This document shows, one piece after another, positions 44,635 through 56,100 of a stretch of DNA of 64,000 nucleotides (the first letter of the stretch is position 1; the number at the start of each line of letters is the position of its first letter). Origin of the DNA: Macropodus opercularis (Eukaryota; Chordata; Actinopteri; Anabantiformes; Osphronemidae). The translations under genes and the position numbers were made by a program. The notes below the pieces were generated by a model. The model searched no databases. It was not told the DNA's origin and saw only the letters and a list, made by a program, of their open reading frames with translations. The stretch is taken from contig CM061099.1 of NCBI GenBank assembly GCA_030770545.1, positions 625,001 through 689,000 on the forward strand. The letters are read 5' to 3'.

Positions 44635-44762
44635 TTTAAGATAAGAAATAATAAGATAATCCTTTATTGAGCCCACGTTGGGGAAAGGCAGCAGCTACAG
44701 ATAATAGACAGAGCAAAAAGGCAGACGTGCAGAAGAGAGGGAAAGATTTTTAGTGACTGGTC
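44635..44762 (-). mobile_element. LINE 3'-end relic
   Basis: Plus strand reads AAGATAATCCTTTATTGAGC followed by CCACGTTGGGGAAA, then CAGCAGCTACAG. This resembles the common fish non-LTR 3' end with CCTTTATTAGTCCCAC in antisense; AATAAAGG on the minus strand fits a polyadenylation signal. The 23-bp array begins where it ends. Confidence 0.4.
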
Positions 44763-46725
44763 CTACATCCTAGCATCCTAACATGCTACATCCTAGCATC
44801 CTAACATGCTACATCCTAGCATCCTGACATGCTGCATCCTAGCATCCTAACATGCTGCATCCTAGCATCCTAACATGCTACATCCTAGCATCCTAACGTG
44901 CTACATCCTAGCATCCTAACGTGCTACATCCTAGCATCCTAACGTGCTACATCCTAGCATCCTAACATGCTACATCCTAGCATCCTAACATGCTACATCC
45001 TAGCATCCTAACGTGCTACATCCTAGCATCCTAACATGCTACATCCTAGCATCCTAACATGCTACATCCTAGCATCCTAACATGCTACATCCTAGCATCC
45101 TAGCATCCTAACGTGCTGCATCCTAGCATCCTAACATGCTACATCCTAGCATCCTAACATGCTGCATCCTAGCATCCTAACATGCTGCATCCTAGCATCC
45201 TAACATGCTACATCCTAGCATCCTAACATGCTACATCCTAGCATCCTAACATGCTACATCCTAGCATCCTAACATGCTACATCCTAGCATCCTAACGTGC
45301 TGCATCCTAGCATCCTAACATGCTACATCCTAGCATCCTAACATGCTGCATCCTAGCATCCTAACATGCTGCATCCTAGCATCCTAACATGCTACATCCT
45401 AGCATCCTAACATGCTACATCCTAGCACCCTAACATGCTACATCCTAGCATCCTAATGTGCTACATCCTAGCATCCTAACATGCTACATCCTAGCATCCT
45501 AACATGCTACATCCTACCTTCCTAACGTGCTACATCCTAGCATCCTAATGTGCTACATACTAACATCCTAACATGCTGTATCCTAACGTGCTACATCTTA
45601 GCATCCTAACATGCTACATCCTAGCATCCTAACGTGCTACATACTAACATCCTAACATGCTGCATCCTAACATGCTACATACTAACATCCTAACATGCTG
45701 CATCCTAACATGCTGCATCCTAACGTGTTACATCTTAGCATCCTAACGTGCTACATCCTAGCATCCTGACATACTACATCCTAGCATCCTAACGTGCTAC
45801 ATCTTAGCATCCTAACGTGCTACATCCTAGCATCCTAACGTGCTACATCCTAGCATCCTGACATACTACATCCTAGCATCCTAACGTGCTACATCTTAGC
45901 ATCCTAACGTGCTACATCCTAGCATCCTAACGTGCTACATCCGAGCATCCTAACGTGCTACATCCTAGCATCCTGACATACTACATCATAGCATCCTAAC
46001 GTGCTACATCCTAGCATCCTAACGTGCTACATCCTAGCATCCTAACGTGCTACATCCTAGCATCCTAACGTGCTACATACTAACATCCTAACATGCTGCA
46101 TACTACATCCTAGCATCCTAACTTGCTACATCCTAGCATCCTGACATACTTCATCCTAGCATCCTAACTTGCTACATCCTAGCATCCTGACATACTACAT
46201 CATAGCATCCTAACGTGCTACATCCTAGCATCCTAACGTGCTACATCCTAGCATCCTAACGTGCTACATCCTAGCATCCTAACGTGCTACATACTAACAT
46301 CCTAACATGCTGCATACTACATCCTAGCATCCTAAAGTGCTACATCCTAGCATCCTAACGTGCTACATCCTAGCATCCTAACGTGCTACATCCTAGCATC
46401 CTAACATACTACATCCTAGCATCCTAACGTGCTACATCCTAGCATCCTGACATACTACATCATAGCATCCTAACGTGCTACATCCTAGCATCCTAACGTG
46501 CTACATCCTAGCATCCTAACGTGCTACATCCTAGCATCCTGACATATTACATCATAGCATCCTAACGTGCTACATCCTAGCATCCTAACATACTACATCC
46601 TAGCATCCTAACATACTACATCCTAGCATCCTAACGTACTACATCCTAGCATCCTAACATACTACATCCTAGCATCCTAACGTGCTACATCCTAGCATCC
46701 TAACGTGCTACATCCTAGCATCCTA
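44763..46725. repeat. 23-bp minisatellite array, about 85 copies
   Basis: The unit contains CATCCTAGCATCCTAAC followed by ATGCTA or GTGCTA. Units with TpG (ACATGCT) predominate in the first ~800 bp and units with CpG (ACGTGCT) from about 45.7 kb on. The second half carries extra variant units (GACATACTACATCATAGC) that recur near 45975, 46189, 46449 and 46541, evidence of segmental duplication within the array. Confidence 0.97.
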
Positions 46726-48529
46726 TAGACCATAGTCCTGGTCCTGACCAGCTCCCACCAGGTCCATTCCAGTCTCAGCCAGCGGCGTCTGAGGCTCGTT
46801 AACGGAGTGAAGAGCTGCATTAGGCAGCAGCAGCGGTTCTCCACGCCGGCTGGGGGCCGCTTATTAAATCTATGCAGGAATCAATGTGGAAGAGTCCACT
46901 GCTCCGCCAGAGCAACGGCAACATGATTTATAATGTGTTTGGGTAATCTATCGATTTATAATGTGTGGAAGCATCGATGTTGTTTTTCCTATGACATGAG
47001 CGTAAACACCGCTGGCTGTGAGTAATGGCTGTGACCTGGCTCTTCCTCCAGACGGACGTACAGTCCCGTCACAACACGCAGTCACTCCAACGACTGCGTG
47101 TTGTCTTAAGACGTGTGTCTTAATACAACACACACACACCTCTCACCTCTGATCCTCTTCCAGGGGGACAATGATGGATCTGTACGAATGTGACGCTTTT
47201 AATCCAACGTTAACTCCAACGGACAGGAGGTCAGGACTGGAGCAGTAGCAGAGGCCTCTTTATTAGGGCACATTAGGCTGGACAGGTGTCCCTAATAAAG
47301 TGGACACTGAGTTCATGTCTGACAATAAAACCTTGCAGCACCTTTAAAACCTTTAGAAACAGCTGATGACCAACAAAAGTAAAAGTGATTTGATTCTTCA
47401 GAGGAGGTGAAACTGACTGTTGAACAGGAGGCGTTTCACTGAGTGGACGTCTTTCACTGCTTAGACAGCGCCGACGTGACTCAGGCTCCTTCTCAGCCAA
47501 TCGCAGCTAAGTGGCCCCGAGGTCCAGGACAAGTTGGCCCAAGGGTAATTTAGCATTTAGCTCAGGGGTCAAAGCGTGTGGCGCTAAAAAAGCCCAATTA
47601 GTGGACGACGGAGGCAGCAGTGGGATTTATTTTGGCCAAATGGTGACAGCACCCGTTTAATACAGATGATATGAGACAGTGGACTCTGAACAGCAAAAGG
47701 TCGACGTGACGCTGATTAGTAATAAATCTGCAGTAAAGACACAAGAAAAGGTTAAAGCAGGAGCAATAAACACAGGAAACACTGGCTTCATGAAGAACAA
47801 GACCCAATATTTCCCCAGTGAGTAACTTTATTAGGTGAGTCAAGCACTGATTCAGCTCTTAGTTATTTCTGTAACGAACCTGAGTCTGGACCTAACGCAC
47901 GCGTTTCTGATTCGCTAACGAGAAAAGAGGTGAATCAGCATCAGGTTGATCACAGAGAAACGTGTATGATCGACACAGAATCGTTTATACGCATTCATGT
48001 GATCAGCACCAACAGAAAACTGCTGTGGAAGCAAAGATCCTGACGGTGGGAGCAGGGAGCCTTTGCTTAGATAAGTTCTGGTGTCTGGTTCTGGAGCTGC
48101 GTCGGGCTCAGCCTTCGATCCCAGACTCAAATATTCACACAAAGAAAGAGACGCCTGGGAATGAAGAGACCTTCCCGTCCGTTAATGACACCATCAGTCA
48201 AACAAAAGCACGAATGACAAACAGAAGCGAAGAACCGCGAGCTGACGTCCTGCGGGTCCGATCATTCAGGTGCATCGGTGGCTGGGCCCATTAGGGAAAG
48301 GTCGTCCGTGCAGACGCGTATCGAACGCAGACGTCCCGCCGATGTCTCAAGCTGCTGCTTTGAAAAGCTGCTCTCGCTTTCAGCATTTGTGTTCGTGTGG
48401 AAATCCAGTAAAAGGTCGACACTTCCACAGACTTTTGTTCAGCGAGTGTGAACGTTTCTACCTGCCCGTCCTCCCTCGCCGCTCATCCGTCACGAGCCCG
48501 GACCAGCCTCCCGTTCTGTCTCACATTTG
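46726..48529. other. Unassigned sequence
   Basis: No gene recognised. Contains the hairpin pair at 47071-47123. Confidence 0.45.
47071..47123. repeat. Two adjacent inverted repeats
   Basis: First: 13-nt perfect arms ACAACACGCAGTC (47071-47083) and its complement (47092-47104) with an 8-nt loop. Second, directly after: TTAAGAC (47106-47112) and GTCTTAA (47117-47123) with a 4-nt loop. Confidence 0.9.
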
Positions 48530-49081
48530 TTCTGCTCCTTTTCTGGACCTCATCCATGTCCATCAACCTCGTCCTGTGGTTCTGCTCCTTTCTGGACCTT
48601 GTCCTGTGGTTCTGCTTCTTTCTGGCCCTCGTCCTCTGGTTCTGCTCCTTTTCTGGACCTCATCCATGTCCATCAACCTTGTCCTGTGGTTCTTCTTCTT
48701 TCTGGACCTCATCCTCTGGTTCTTCTTCTTTCTGGCCCTCGTCCTCTGGTTCTGCTCCTTTCTGGACCTCGTCCTCTGGTTCTGCTCCTTTCTGGACCTC
48801 GTCCTCTGGTTCTGCTCCTTTTCTGGACCTCATCCATGTCCATCAACCTTGTCCTGTGGTTCTTCTTCTTTCTGGACCTCATCCTCTGGTTCTTCTTCTT
48901 TCTGGCCCTCGTCCTCTGGTTCTGCTCCTTTCTGGACCTCGTCCTCTGGTTCTGCTTCTTTCTGGCCTTCGTCCTCTGGTTCTGCTCCTTTCTGAACCTC
49001 GTCCTGTGGTTCTGCATCTTTCTGGACCTTGTCCTGTGGTTCTGCTCCTTTCTGGACCTCGTCCTCTGGTTCTGGTTCCTC
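48530..49081. repeat. 30-bp pyrimidine-rich minisatellite
   Basis: About 18 copies built on TCTGGACCTCGTCC and TCTGGTTCTGCTCC, with CTTCTT and GGCCCTC variants. A 20-nt insert (CATCCATGTCCATCAACC) recurs after 48541, 48651 and 48821, marking larger duplications. All forward and several reverse frames are open through it, producing spurious proteins. Confidence 0.95.
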
Positions 49082-52000
49082 CGGTGACATCTACATTCAT
49101 CCTGTTTCTGTCTGTCTCCATCTTCCCTTCACTTCTCGTTCGTACCAATCATCTTCCAACAGCCTTATGCTCTCGATCCATTTCCCGCTGTTTGATGTAT
49201 GATTTATTTGATCGATTCCCTGCAGAAGCTGCTGTTCTGTTGGTGAATGCGTGAGGCTTTACCTGATGTTATGGGGCGAAGGCGTCAGTGAAGCCTCCAC
49301 AGAGCAGGACAGAGATGAGTGGACAGAACCGCGTTAGGGCCCGTTAGCGCGGCCGCTAGACGCCTGACAGGCGGCTCGAGGTGTTTGGTTGCTTCCTGTC
49401 TGACATCTGAAGCTTCACTGTATCAGCAGCTGATTTCAACAACCAGCTCAGTCTGCATCTCCTGCCTCAGACGGCTGCTAGACGCCACCACAGAGCAAAG
49501 AGCAAGTGCGCGTGGAGTCGTGGAAGGTTCCTAGATAAAAAACAAATAAAGGCGAGGACAGAGGTGAAAGGGATTTCATTTTATTTCCTGATAGGAGCAT
49601 ATTGGATCACACAGCAGGACAATATAGGAGCAGGGAGCTCGACTCTGGAGGCGGCAGGATAAACCTTTATTAAAAGGTTTTGTTTATGGCACAACCTCGA
49701 GCGCAGAGACAAATATGTCCATATATATTTGGGGAGATTCTGCTGGAGCCAGCAGCCGCTGGTTCAGACGTGGTCCTGGTCTCATCAGGCTGCTTTGAAT
49801 TCACCTGTTCTTCCTTTTCAGGGCCTTGATTCTCTGAGTTTCACAAACTTCTCTCAACCCTGATGTGATTTCTGCGTTAGCGGTGCAGGGATCGGACCAG
49901 CGTCCAGAGGAGCTGCTCCATGAGCCTCGCACGCCGCCGGCCAGTGGTCGGACGCTCGGTTTGGAGCTGAGACGCACGTTGAGGCTAAATGTTTATATAT
50001 AAATGCTCTGTGATGCACGTTAATCAAGTGATGGTGAAGCGATTCTCATTATATTCATGGGAAGTCCAGCCGTGTCAAGGTCTGCAGGGAAATCTGCAGA
50101 GGCAGCTGTGAACGTTCAGTAGAAAGTTGTGTTAATGTCATTTCTGTCATCTGTTCTAGTGTAAAATGAGACGGTTGCTCTGGGAGACAAGCGTTTACTC
50201 GCTGCGTCGCGTGGTTTGGATCCAGAGCTGGTTCTCAGAGAACCTTCCAAGGCCTGAGACGCGTTGGCGTGAATGAACCTTTTCTCACGTGGCAGAGCTG
50301 CGTCATGTTAAAGATTCACAGCCGCACGTCTTGTTTACTGACAGTAAACGAATAAATGATGCAACCGAGGAAACGCCATGATGCAACGCGAGCCGCTCCT
50401 GCTGCCGCAGCAACGCGCTCAGAGACTCGTACGAGGCGCTTCATCGGTGTTCTGGTCCAGAGTAACGAGCCTCAGGGAAAACGAGGCTCTTTCATCAGCG
50501 GCAGGTTGGGTTGAGCCGGTCAGGCTTCATCAGGAAACGCTGCTCACTGACGCCGGAGAAACAAACTTTACCAAAAATGAACGTAGCCTCACGAGTAAAA
50601 GAGAAACTTTCAGTCGTGATAAGAGTCACTGAGGCCGAAGGTTGGACGCAGTTGGACTTAATTTTTACTTGAACATTTGCTCCCACCCTCACTGGCCTCT
50701 GGCCTGAAACTGAAATAGAGCCACTGCTGTCCATCACATGCCAGGTGTCAGACACTGAGTTGGTTTATCTGAGACAACGTCCACATGCTACCAGTCTGCA
50801 GACTGAACCTGGTGCCGAGCGGCTTGAACACATTCAGGTCAGTATAGAAAATGTTTTAATAAATGTTTATGACAACTGCAAAAGTAGATAACGGACAAAC
50901 GAACATGTGCAAATGACTCACTGACAACACATTTCATCTACTCCCACTGACTTTAAATGGATGATGAAAGATCAGCTTCTGGTTTCGCTACAGAAAGTTT
51001 GATGTGGCTGTTTACTGACCCCTGACCCCTGACCTTCTTGTTTATAGAACACCAGCAACAGAGGAATGAAGGTTTAATTCAAGCACACGCGTGGACTTGC
51101 CTCCTGCCTCATCATGAACCTCGCTCCACTCTGAGCTCTGTGAGTTTGACGTGGGCCAGTAATTAAGTTTCCTTCCAAACAAACGCTAAGAGGATGTGAA
51201 GGAGAACGGATGTTGGAGGACGCCTCAACCGCGTGTGTGTAACAGGCCCGGCGGCGTCGTTTAGAAGCTTTGTCTGGAGGTTTATGTGGCAGAGACGGGT
51301 CTGCATATATCTCAGCAGGAAATGAGGCCATTACGGGCCCAGACGCATCCCACAGAGGCATGAGGCTGCATCCGTAACCAGCGACACCGCTAAACAGATG
51401 TCTGTCGTTTAAACGGATGGTATTAATCCCAAAGCAAAGCACAGTAATGTCACTAACACGTCCACCTGTTCCCAGGTTCCACCGCCGCAGCATCTGTGAC
51501 CTGAGAGCTGCTGCACGAAACCGAGATCAGGGATTCATCCAGGAGTCCAGGTCCCTCACGAGGCTCTGCAGCCTGGACCAGGTGGTGGAGGAGCAACTCC
51601 AGGATCGTCGGCCTTTAACAAGCGGCTCAATGCCAACACGTCAAGCCACAACATTGAACCACGTTTGAGGAAACTTGGCTCAGTTTCTCAGTCAGTTTCC
51701 TCTGGTCCGAACCGCTTCCTGCCACCAGAACCACCCAGCGCCTGCGTCGCTCCATTCCAGCCTCACAGAAGCGTCATCATGCATCAGTCCCCTCCAGTTT
51801 TATCCACTTAGCTTTTATTGCCATCTGTATTCCAACAGGCTCAAGTGCTACTGGAAACCTCGACAATGGCCTCTCTTGTTGAAGTGGCATTTCCAACACT
51901 GGGCCTCTGTTGCCGCTGCTTTGGCTGGAATGTTCCCTTTTACTGGAATGGAGGGGGAGACGCACAAAGAGAGGGACACGAGCACAATGGGAGGAGGCGA

Positions 52001-53027
52001 CAGGCAGGAATAGGAAGAATCCACCGTGAGGGAGGGAAGTTTCCATTCTGACCCAAGACTTGACCGGATGCTTTCCGTGATTAGATATGAACATAAAGCT
52101 GTGAAGCAGAGAGCGAAGCATCAAGGCAGGTTCACGAGGGGTCGACTGGTTATTTCACCGCCGCGATGACTTATGAACGACGGAGGTTAAAGAAGGATGG
52201 AGCAGAGAGGACGTGATCGATCAGCAACAAACAACTAACTAATCGAAGCCTCTGGTACAATTCATCGGGCCGCCGTCGTTTGTACGGTTCCGCTGCTCGG
52301 GTCTGAGGTCTCGTCTCGCGCCTCGGTGCCGCTGGACACACAGCAATTTAGATTTGACTATGAAGAGACATCATGACAAGTTTGAAGTAGGTCAGCGAAA
52401 AGAGAAAATGGGAAGAGGCAGCGACGGAGGCGGAGGAACGAGCCGCACATTCAGTTCCATTATCACCTGTCACAGCAGCGTGTCCTGCTGATGAGATGCC
52501 GTTCTGCCCGGATGGAGCGAGAGCACGCGAGCTCAGCCGCCGCCTGGAGCTGACAGCTCGTCCTCGCATCAGCAGAGTCTGAGGTTCAGGTCAGTGTCTT
52601 AATCAAAGCCTGTTACCTGGTAGAAGCCTGGTGAGCAGGTGTTCACCACAGTTAGTCATCGCCTCCTGCTGCGTCTCCTCTGCTGATGCTGTAGGACCAA
52701 CCAGCCAGTTTCAGACATTCTGGCCATTGAAGGCTTGGTTAGAGTCGGTTGGAGGATGGAGCCAGCGACGGCGTCTGAGCGTGAGCCAGTGGGAGGCAAG
52801 TAGGAACCTGATCCCTGCGGAGTAACTGACAGAACAATGTGATGGCGGGACGACAGACAGAAGCCTGAGCAGAGAGGAGCTGAGAGTTTTGCTGCCCTCC
52901 GCCGCTGAGGCCTCGTTCCTTCCCTCTCTTCATCATCTTTGTCTCTTCCTCTTCCCTCGTCTCCTTTCAGTTCCTCCTGTGCTCCGATATCTCGGTCACC
53001 CTCCTCTTCCCTCTTTTCTGTTTTCAG
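49082..53027. other. Unassigned sequence
   Basis: No gene recognised on either strand. The last ~120 nt are strongly pyrimidine-rich with two successive TTTCAG/TTTTCAG acceptor-like ends. Confidence 0.45.
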
Positions 53028-53110
53028 CGAAGCCGCCGCTCAGCCAGAGAACCCGAGCACATGAGCGCTAACCACGGAACGGCAGCGTTCGCGGCGCCGA
53101 TCAAACCCGG
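53028..53110 (+). other. Candidate small exon
   Basis: Preceded by a strong pyrimidine tract ending TTCTGTTTTCAG and followed by GTAAAC. It is 83 nt long, with an ATG at 53061 that opens 16 codons (MSANHGTAAFAAPIKP) and leaves in phase 2. No family recognised; chance matches of this kind are common. Confidence 0.25.
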
Positions 53111-56100
53111 GTAAACTTCACAGACACGAGCTGCTTCCAGGCCGACGCTGGGATGAGACTTGGTGCCGTCAGCTCAGAGAGTAATTGAGATGAATCGGTA
53201 GATGTGCGGCCGCTTCTAAATTTATCAGCACAGCTAATTGAGCAGACTCTGAGACGGATCTGGTTCCTCGCGCTGCCTGTGTTAGATCGAACTGGACAGT
53301 GATAACACGGTTCGGCCTGAAAAATGATGCAGTGAAAACAGATTTGCCTTCGTTTCCAACAAGTGGTGGGATCACGTGAATCGAACGGACGTGACGGATG
53401 CTTCTCCGCTTCGCGTTAGATGAGACATAGTAAAGGTATCGCAGGCAAGCACCAGTTGATCACGATACGCGTCTGATGACGTCACCGTTATTGAGGATTC
53501 ATCACGTGTAGCCACTAGAAAGGAACCAAACAAAGACCAACCAGAACTTTTACCGAAGCTGCTTCAGCCCCCGCTGACCATCTACTGCCCCCGAATCGTT
53601 TCTCTGAGAACGGAGGATCGGGCCACTTTTGATCTTTCTATGAAGATTAGTTGCTCTGATTAATTGCTCTCTCGACCTCCGAGCGTAACTTACAGCTGAA
53701 ACTCTCCAGGTTCAGTCGTCGGGCTGGGACTCGCAACAGAATCCCAACGAGGTGAAGCAGGTGAGGGAGGGAGCGAACACAGAGACGTCACTCGAAACGA
53801 CAGCATGAAAGGACTTTGAAAATTGCTGATGCGTAACAGTTTATGGGTGTTGGAGGGTGGATTATTGCTCCAAGTGTCCCTGCAGTGTGACTGCTTTGAA
53901 TATTAGGCTGCTTTGAATTGGGATTTGTCACATCCATTCAGAAACTGCTGCAAGTCTGTGCTTAGTGTTGAAATGAAACACATCCGGCTCGTCTGAGCTT
54001 CTCCTTAAGATCAAAATGTCAGGGAGCTGCCCAGATAATAGATTATCACCCGGCGCCCAGATTAGAGCAGGGCAGTGCAGCCCGTCCTCGTCTGATGTCC
54101 ACGAGCCAAATCCCTCGCTGGGTAATCGCCTTCATTCAGGACGAGACGGAGACGAGGCGACGGTTCGACACCGCGACTCGCACACAGAAGAGAAATCACC
54201 GTTCAAGAATAAAAGCTAAATAAGTTTTAATTATCTCAACTTGTCAGGCGTCTTCCAAAAATTATTCTCCGATTTAAAACCACGCGCAATTTCATACTGC
54301 ATTTTGTTCTAAGTATGATTGTCACATAATAAGACTGTTTGGGCAATTACCGCAGCTTTCATACGGGAATTACTTCTGCACTTCATTAAAACGAAGCAGA
54401 GAATATAATTGCGTCTTTTCTCCATCTCCTTCTCCTCAATGTCTCTTGCTCTGTTTTCTGTCTCTCACATGTTCTACGCAGACGCTTGCATGCACACACT
54501 CTTAGAAATGGGTTTGAAATTGCAAATAGCTAAGGAGAGAAAAGGCCTCTTGCATTTCCCGGGAGATGAGACTTGGATTCAAGGTTTTCACTTTGTAAAA
54601 CAATAGAGGAGGAGGCGTTTTGCCTGCGAGGGGAATCGCTTCCTGCCTTCCCCTCGCTCTCTTTTCTCCCGTTGCTCCTTTTGGCAAAGATGATTTAAGG
54701 GCTTGTTTAACGCAGGCAGAAGCATCTTTGCTTTGTCGTGCACGTGCAGAGCGTGTGTTGGTGAATAGACGCAGGCGTGTGTGTTGCTTCTCTTTCAGCG
54801 TGACGTGCACGTTGGCGTCTGAAGACACGAGCTCAGGGAGGACGTCACCTTTGTCGTCTCGTCTTCTGAGAAAAGCTCTTTCACTTCATTTGCGTGACAG
54901 CGACCTGTCGACCCCCAGGCCCCGTAAACACGCTTCAGGTCCGACCTCCACAGCCTCCAGAACTTCGCTCATCTTCTCTGAGGATTTAGCTGAAATACTG
55001 CTGAAAACCCAGGATGAACCTTTTCAGGTGATCTTCTATTTTAAATCAGAACCACATAAAGGTCACCGTGTGGGAACTGGATGATCCGTTTCCATTACAG
55101 GTCATCACAACAAGCTGCCGTCCAGAAGCTCTGAGCTTATTTTTCATTCTAAAGGATGACAGTGTTTCATGCGAGGGTCTACGGACCAGTGAAGGACGTC
55201 GTCTAGGTCCCAGAACCCTTGTTTCAAATGTCTCCCATCGAGTCTCTTTCCACTTAGGGCAGAAACTTGTCCTTGAATCATCATGTAAACCTGCGGCTGC
55301 GTTGAACGCTCCGCCGACGCTTCTGCAGTTTGTTATCTGGAGACCCATCGCTTCGCAAACGCGTCTACGCAGACCACGCCTTCGTCTGACAGACGCTGAT
55401 ACGCAGAGGGGGTAATTGAGGGCAGACACACCTTCGCGACCTTCTCCACTCACCACACATATTATTAATGCAAAGTGGACTTCAGGCCGTTACTCAGGTG
55501 TAATAAAGTGTTATGATTTACCCACAATCCTTCAGCGCGGTTCAAACCTGTAGAAGTGACTGGTTTGAAACTGCATCAGAATCATTTCTAAAACCATATT
55601 TGACGGTCGGGTCACGAGTTAGAGGAGCCGTCACGTACCGAAGGTGAGACGCTCACACGTCAGAGTTCACCTGAACGCACCGCTCCAGAAGCCACAGCAC
55701 AGCAGCAGGAAAAGCAAAATGGATCAAACATTTACGAGACTCTGCAGATGACAGCAGAATAGAAAATGAATGAGTTCCTTCGATGAGACAGGCTTCACGG
55801 CGCTGCTCCTAACGCCATGACGAGCATTTAGCTCACGTAGCGATGGGCAAAGTCTGAGCAGCTGGAATATTGTTACTAAAGACACAAATGTTTGGCACCA
55901 GGACACAGCTTGTTCACAAGCGAACGCGCTCCCTGCTCCGACCGAACGTCGGCTGGAAGCCTGATATTTTTAATGGCGTAATTAGACTTTTCAAGGCTCC
56001 TCGGCTCATTTCTGCAGCCGTTTCCTCTGGTTGCAGCCTGTCACTGAAGCTCCGGCTGATTCATCCGTCCTCCATTACTGCTGCAGTTACCATGGCAGCC

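Noticed and set aside
44763..46725. CRISPR-like regular repeat
   Set aside because: Units are contiguous with no unique spacers, and the host is a vertebrate; it is a minisatellite.
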